From Azonexaceae bacterium (GTDB lineage Bacteria; Pseudomonadota; Gammaproteobacteria; Burkholderiales; Rhodocyclaceae), in contig SSTA01000126.1 of the NCBI GenBank assembly GCA_009469685.1, positions 1-22,273 of the forward strand: a stretch of 22,273 nt of DNA, read 5' to 3'. Under the pieces are notes generated by a model. That model was not told the origin of the DNA. It did not search any database and saw only the letters and a list, made by a program, of their open reading frames with translations. Made by a program: the position numbers and the translations under genes. The number at the start of each line of letters is the position of its first letter. Position 1 is the stretch's first letter. Shown piece after piece: positions 18,571-22,273 of this stretch.

Positions 18571-20768
18571 CCATTCGCCACTACCAGCAAGCTGGCACCC
18601 ATGTCGGCGAAGACCGCCATCCACATCGTCGCGTTGCCGAAAATGGCCAACACTAAAAAGACCGCTTTGATTCCCAATGCGAGCGCGATGTTCTGCCAAA
18701 GCACCTTATGAGTGTAGTGTGAAAGCCGGATGATTTCGGGAATGCGCCGCAGGTCATCGTTCATGATCACCACGTCAGCCGCTTCCATCGCCGTATCCGT
18801 GCCCGCCGCGCCCATGGCCACGCCGATGTCGGCGCGAGCCAGTGCAGGGGCATCGTTGATGCCGTCACCGGTCATCGCGGTCGGGCCGTAGCGGCGTTGC
18901 AATTCCTCGACAGCGGCCAGCTTGTCTTCGGGCAGCAAGTTGCCGCGAGCGTCGTCGATCCCGGCCTGACGGGCAATGCAGCCAGCGGTCGCCACGTTAT
19001 CGCCGGTCAGCATTACCGAGACCACACCCAGACGATGCAAGTCGGCCACGGCTTCCCGCGAACTCTCCTTGATGGTGTCCGCTACGGCAAAAATCGCCAG
19101 CACCTGCTGGTCCGATGCCAGCATGGTGACGGTTCTGCCCTGCGTCTCATGCGTATTGAGATGCGCCTCGATTTCAGCGCTGCACAGCTTGCGCTCCTCG
19201 ATCAGGCGATGGTTGCCGAGGACGAGGAGTTGGCCGTCCGTGCGAGCTTCAATGCCTCGCCCGGCGAGAGCGACAAAATCGGTCAGGCCGTTTTCCGGAA
19301 GATTGAGTCCTGTCGCAATGGCTTTCGATACCGGATGGTCTGAGTGGCTGGCAAGGCTCGCCGCCCACGCCAGTACCTGCGCTTCGGGGATGGACGACGG
19401 CAGTACCTCGGTGGCGACCAGGCGAGGCTTGCCTTCGGTAATGGTGCCCGTTTTGTCGAGGGCAATGGCACGCAACTTTCGGGCTTCTTCAAGATAAGTG
19501 CCGCCCTTGACCAAAATGCCGCGTCGGGCCGCCGCTGCCAGACCGCTGACAATCGTTACTGGCGTAGCAATGACCAAGGCACAGGGACAGGCAATGACCA
19601 GCAGGACAAGCGCTTTGTAGATCGATTGCATCCACGCCCAGCCCATTAGCGGCGGCGTCAGGATAGCGACGGCGACGGCGATGGCAAAGACGGTCGGGGT
19701 GTAGATTTCGGCAAAACGATCAACAAAACGTTGCGTTGGTGCCCGTGTTCCCTGCGCCTGTTCGACGGCGTGGATGATGCGGGCCAGTGTGGTGTTGTCG
19801 GCAGCGGCCGTCACACGGAACTCCAATATGCCGGTTTCGTTGATCGTTCCGGCGAATACTGGGTCGCCTGCCACCTTGTCAATCGGGATGCTTTCGCCGG
19901 TGACCGGTGCCTGATTGACCGCACTGGTTCCTGCCGTCACCTGACCATCGAGCGGTATCCTGGCGCCAGGTTTGACCCGAACGCAGGACTCCAGCTTGAC
20001 CTCTGCGGCCGGGACTTCCAGCCACGTTCCATCGGTCTGCCGAACTTCCGCCGTCTCGGGCGTCAGGTCGAGCAGGCCCTTGATGGCGTTTCGCGCCCGA
20101 TCCACGGAGCGGGCCTCGATCAGTTCGGCAATGGCATACAAGGCCATGACCATCGCGGCTTCGGGCCACTGGCCGATCAGGAAGGCACCGGTCACCGCCA
20201 CCCCCATCAGCGCGTTCATATTCAACTGCCCGCGCCGCAATGCCGCCAATCCCTTGCTGTAGGTTGAAATGCCGGATAGCCAGATCGCTGCGACGGCCAA
20301 TGCCATGCCGAAACCCTTGAAAGGCAATGTATCAGGCGCAAAGAAGTTCAGCGCTTCCGCACCGACGGCCAGGCCGAGCGCCAGAATGGCTCGCCATAGT
20401 TCACTGAGACCGGTGTTTTCCCTTGCCGTCTTCCCTGCCGATACCGCTTCAGGGTTGAAGCCCGCCTTGCGGATGGCGGCCAAGGCTGCATCGAGGGCAT
20501 CTGTCGTCGCATCTATCGAAACTGTGCGTGCCGACAGCTGGAAACGCAGGGATCGGATACCCTCAATACCGGCCACCGCACGACGAATGTCATTCTCCTC
20601 GTTCGGACAGTCCATGGTTGGAACCACAAAGACGGGCACGCCATCGCTTTGAGCGAGATCGGAAGCTGCTGTGATTTCTGCGACTTTGGGCACTGTTGCC
20701 GAGCAGCCGCCCGCACATCCGCAATGGGCGTTGTCCTGAAGGGGCTTTGGGTTGTGATCAAGACTCAT
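18549..20768 (-). CDS. cadA: Zn/Cd/Pb-translocating P-type ATPase (P1B-2, CadA/ZntA/PbrA type)
   Basis: This 739-residue ATP-driven pump moves Zn(II), Cd(II) or Pb(II) from cytoplasm to periplasm. The N-terminus has a Cys-rich stretch (HCGCAGGC, 15-22) and one HMA-like domain with MDCPNEE (C54). The metal-site motif CPC is at 394-396, phosphorylation D438 is in DKTGT, and TGES, the SDHP nucleotide-binding motif and GDGINDAP are all present. The last TM region has a Lys (GIKAVF) and an Asp (VFADMGAS), as in P1B-2 pumps. The ATG follows AAGGAG (20776-20781). It is driven by a MerR-type promoter and divergent from the regulator operon. ZntA and PbrA are equally apt names; the regulator hints at Pb/Cd. 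Confidence 0.95.
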   Translation of the reverse strand: MSLDHNPKPLQDNAHCGCAGGCSATVPKVAEITAASDLAQSDGVPVFVVPTMDCPNEENDIRRAVAGIEGIRSLRFQLSARTVSIDATTDALDAALAAIRKAGFNPEAVSAGKTARENTGLSELWRAILALGLAVGAEALNFFAPDTLPFKGFGMALAVAAIWLSGISTYSKGLAALRRGQLNMNALMGVAVTGAFLIGQWPEAAMVMALYAIAELIEARSVDRARNAIKGLLDLTPETAEVRQTDGTWLEVPAAEVKLESCVRVKPGARIPLDGQVTAGTSAVNQAPVTGESIPIDKVAGDPVFAGTINETGILEFRVTAAADNTTLARIIHAVEQAQGTRAPTQRFVDRFAEIYTPTVFAIAVAVAILTPPLMGWAWMQSIYKALVLLVIACPCALVIATPVTIVSGLAAAARRGILVKGGTYLEEARKLRAIALDKTGTITEGKPRLVATEVLPSSIPEAQVLAWAASLASHSDHPVSKAIATGLNLPENGLTDFVALAGRGIEARTDGQLLVLGNHRLIEERKLCSAEIEAHLNTHETQGRTVTMLASDQQVLAIFAVADTIKESSREAVADLHRLGVVSVMLTGDNVATAGCIARQAGIDDARGNLLPEDKLAAVEELQRRYGPTAMTGDGINDAPALARADIGVAMGAAGTDTAMEAADVVIMNDDLRRIPEIIRLSHYTHKVLWQNIALALGIKAVFLVLAIFGNATMWMAVFADMGASLLVVANGLRLLRR

Positions 20769-20789
20769 GGCGTTCTCCTTGTCCCTGAT

Positions 20790-20820
20790 ATTAGAAACCC
20801 CTGAGTGACTACAGAGTCAA
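20790..20820 (-). promoter_or_regulatory. MerR-type promoter/operator of the P-type ATPase gene
   Basis: On the minus strand, -35 TTGACT (20815-20820) and -10 TCTAAT (20790-20795) are 19 bp apart. This is the over-long spacing that MerR-family activators correct by untwisting DNA. An imperfect dyad (ACTCTGTAG / CTCAGGGGT, about 20798-20816) fills the spacer and resembles PbrR/CadR sites. The regulator gene lies about 400 bp away on the other strand. Confidence 0.75.
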
Positions 20821-20825
20821 GTGAT

Positions 20826-20831
20826 TACAAT
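20826..20831 (+). promoter_or_regulatory. Possible -10 element for ynfA-like-cadR transcript
   Basis: TACAAT on the plus strand would start transcription near 20838, about 20 nt before the ynfA-like ATG. The only -35-like match (CTGAGT, 20801-20806) has a 19-bp spacer and lies inside the operator, which would also allow the regulator to control its own operon. Weak on its own. Confidence 0.3.
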
Positions 20832-20857
20832 CATGAAAAATTGTCGGAGCCGGAGTG

Positions 20858-21196
20858 ATGCTTGAGTTCGTCAAAATCCTGGGATTGTTCGCCATAACCG
20901 CGCTGGCCGAGATTCTCGGCTGCTACCTGCCGTGGCTGGTGCTGACCCAGCAGCGTTCACCTTGGCTCCTGATCCCAGCCGCCGTTTCCTTGGGGCTGTT
21001 TGCTTGGCTATTGACCCTACACCCAGGAGCCGCCGGGCGAATTTACGCCGCCTACGGGGGTGTCTACGTGGCGATTGCCCTGATCTGGCTATGGCGGATT
21101 GATGGCGTTGTCCCAACTCGATGGGATCTTGTTGGCAGTGCAGTCAGCCTGGCAGGTATGGCGATTATCGCGCTCCAACCTGCTCGGCCCGCTTGA
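20858..21196 (+). CDS. YnfA/UPF0060-family small membrane protein
   Basis: The 112-residue inner-membrane protein has four predicted helices (about 5-23, 31-51, 59-79, 89-107). Its signatures fit Ynf[14 protein letters not shown] in helix 1, [20 protein letters not shown] in helix 3, and [20 protein letters not shown] before helix 4. The family resembles small multidrug resistance proteins, but its physiological substrate is not settled. ATG 20858 is chosen with GGAG at 20846-20849; an in-frame GTG three bases upstream is possible. It is the first gene of a unit with the MerR regulator, starting 16 bp before that gene. A role in metal or cation resistance is inferred from context. Confidence 0.87.
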   Translation: MLEFVKILGLFAITALAEILGCYLPWLVLTQQRSPWLLIPAAVSLGLFAWLLTLHPGAAGRIYAAYGGVYVAIALIWLWRIDGVVPTRWDLVGSAVSLAGMAIIALQPARPA

Positions 21197-21212
21197 ACAT
21201 CAGGGGACAAAG

Positions 21213-21638
21213 ATGAAAATCGGCGAACTGGCCCACCTTGCCGGGGCGAACGTAGATACGATTCGTTATTACGAGCGTGAAGGGCTGCTGCCAGTGCCTG
21301 CCCGCAGCGAAGGCAACTACCGCATCTATGGGGAAATCCATGTCCAGCGACTGTTCTTTATTCGGCGTTGTCGCAGTTTGGACATGACGCTGGAAGAGAT
21401 CAGGGTCTTGCTGCACTTCAAGGAGTCACCACAGGAAAACTGCGCGGATGTGAATCGCCTGCTTGACCGACACATTGGACACGTCGCCCAACGGGTGCAG
21501 GAACTCCAGGAACTGGAGAGGCAATTGAAAGACCTGCGTGAGCGGTGTGGCGATGCACGGGATGCTGCCCACTGCGGCATTCTTGACGGGTTGTCCCAAG
21601 CGATTGAGACTATTGGCAAGACGACACCACACAGCTAA
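21213..21638 (+). CDS. MerR-family Cd/Pb-responsive regulator (PbrR/CadR type)
   Basis: This 141-residue activator has a MerR DNA-binding domain (MKIGELAHLAG...TIRYYEREGLLP, residues 1-38), a dimerisation helix and a C-terminal metal-binding loop. Cysteines at 77, 112 and 121 are those used by PbrR/CadR to bind Pb(II)/Cd(II). From memory, the 35- and 9-residue spacings are closer to PbrR691 than to CadR, whose last gap is shorter. MerR (mercury) is less likely because its loop differs and no mer genes are present. The target is the 19-bp-spacer promoter of the ATPase gene at 20790-20820. Position and divergence match known cad/pbr loci, apart from the intervening ynfA-like gene. Confidence 0.93.
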   Translation: MKIGELAHLAGANVDTIRYYEREGLLPVPARSEGNYRIYGEIHVQRLFFIRRCRSLDMTLEEIRVLLHFKESPQENCADVNRLLDRHIGHVAQRVQELQELERQLKDLRERCGDARDAAHCGILDGLSQAIETIGKTTPHS

Positions 21639-22155
21639 GGGAAGCCAGCGGAATGCTGCGAATCCGAATTTGGAGAAGGAAAAACAAGGTTAATGAAATT
21701 TGCCTTGGGTGCAATTTTGTCCGTTGCAACTATTCATGCGCCATTCCAGATAGCCGTCTGCAACCTTCGCAATAACGGTCATTCAATCTAGCTAACGCCA
21801 AGGACAGCTTTGGCCGACGAGTAGTCACTCGCCTCGTTCTGTTCCGGCCGGGGCCTGCCTTAATAACGTCCTTCGCCGCAGTCGGCGCATCGCCACAACA
21901 GAGCCTTCTAGTCGAAAAAAACGTCGGGATTTTTTACATGTGCCAGGGTCGAGTCGCGGCCTGTTTCAGGGATCGATTTGTAACCGATTGATAATCATGG
22001 AATTTATTGAATGTGTAAATGATCGGCACGACATATGCTTAAAAATCCATGACGTCCAGCGGCACAAGATGTCCAGCAGTGGCGGCTGATTCGGATTCAA
22101 TTGAAAAAATTCAGCCAGACCTTCTGGGTACATGATTTCTTACGAGGAATTGAGA
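21639..22155. other. 517-bp intergenic region, mostly unexplained
   Basis: No convincing gene is visible on either strand. It contains a 32-codon ATG frame at 21693-21791 with a signal-peptide-like start, probably not real. Small hairpins lie near 21797-21812 (CCAAGG/CTTTGG) and 21819-21832 (CGAGT/ACTCG). AT-rich tracts lie around 21916-21936 and 21985-22020, and a sigma-54 promoter candidate is at 22024-22039. No recognised transposase remnant, tRNA or insertion-sequence end was found. It marks the outer edge of the metal block. Confidence 0.6.
22024..22039 (+). promoter_or_regulatory. Sigma-54 (-24/-12) promoter candidate
   Basis: CGGCACGACATATGCT matches the sigma-54 consensus TGGCACGNNNNTTGCW except at two positions. 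It keeps the invariant GG (22025-22026) and GC (22037-22038) exactly 10 bp apart. The transcript would begin near 22050, leaving a roughly 106-nt leader before the ATG at 22156. An activator site upstream was not identified. Confidence 0.55.
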
Positions 22156-22273
22156 ATGAAATTCGCAAAGAAGATTCTTATCGGTGCATGCCTGTCCTTG
22201 GGCGCGCTCTCGACCACAGCCTCTGCTGCCTTCTTCAATCCCACCACCGGGCACTGGTATGACTACGTGTCGG
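22156..22273 (+). CDS. Exported protein, N-terminal fragment (3' end beyond window)
   Basis: Thirty-nine codons are visible. ATG 22156 follows a GAGGAATTGAG site. The first 24 residues (MKFAKKILIGACLSLGALST then TASA) are a textbook signal peptide with basic n-region and Ala-rich cleavage site. The mature start reads AFFNPTTGHWYDYVS. A pattern of the type NGHYYxxV soon after the signal opens some bacterial C-type-lectin-like exported proteins, so that fold is a guess only. The upstream sigma-54 candidate would place it under an enhancer-binding activator. Too little is visible to name a function. Confidence 0.75.
   Translation, partial: MKFAKKILIGACLSLGALSTTASAAFFNPTTGHWYDYVS

Noticed and set aside
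21693..21791. 32-residue open frame with a signal-peptide-like start
   Set aside because: Very short, no mature domain and no recognised family; possibly chance or a relic.
21660..22098. 10-bp inverted repeat GAATCCGAAT (21660-21669 and 22089-22098) as insertion-element ends
   Set aside because: Only 10 bp match, the flanks diverge, no direct duplication is seen and no transposase lies between them.

Overview
The window reads as a chromosomal segment of a GC-rich Gram-negative bacterium, most likely a betaproteobacterium near the Rhodocyclales (Azoarcus/Thauera/Dechloromonas type). This rests on the lipopolysaccharide core genes waaA and waaC, a TolC porin downstream of a Pcm-like methyltransferase and a rhodanese, glmS, and a CzcCBA system. 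The taxon is inferred from gene content and order, not from a marker gene.

Positions 1-11355 look like ordinary core genome. A 3'-truncated thiC lies on the minus strand behind a TPP riboswitch and a hairpin that covers its ribosome binding site. On the plus strand follow an exported alpha-carbonic anhydrase with an extra N-terminal domain, a TetR regulator with a perfect operator over its own promoter, and a tight pcm-like / rhodanese / tolC operon. The 3' end of tolC overlaps the 3' end of waaA by 80 bp. waaA and waaC are translationally coupled on the minus strand. Divergent from them are a UDP-glucuronate 4-epimerase-type gene and glmS.

Positions 11557-21638 are a heavy-metal resistance block that begins just downstream of glmS, where attTn7-type insertions occur. 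Reading on the minus strand from a MerR-type promoter near 20.8 kb, it holds a Zn/Cd/Pb P-type ATPase (cadA/zntA/pbrA type), a methionine-rich periplasmic protein, a small CzcI-like exported protein with its own promoter, czcC, czcB, czcA and a divergent P-II protein (PII-NG type). Divergently, on the plus strand, are a YnfA-family membrane protein and a PbrR/CadR-type MerR regulator. The apparent logic is as follows. The regulator senses Cd/Pb/Zn and opens the 19-bp-spacer promoter. The ATPase moves metal from cytoplasm to periplasm, small periplasmic proteins may buffer it, and CzcCBA expels it across the outer membrane. The P-II protein may add a ligand-responsive control.

Positions 21639-22155 are a 517-bp non-coding stretch with small hairpins and a good sigma-54 (-24/-12) promoter candidate. 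It leads into the first 39 codons of an exported protein that runs off the window.

The most interesting material is the PII-NG/CzcA coupling with its Cys/His-rich P-II protein, the two unusual small periplasmic proteins between the ATPase and CzcC, and the layered control elements (riboswitch plus RBS hairpin, palindromic promoters, sigma-54 site).
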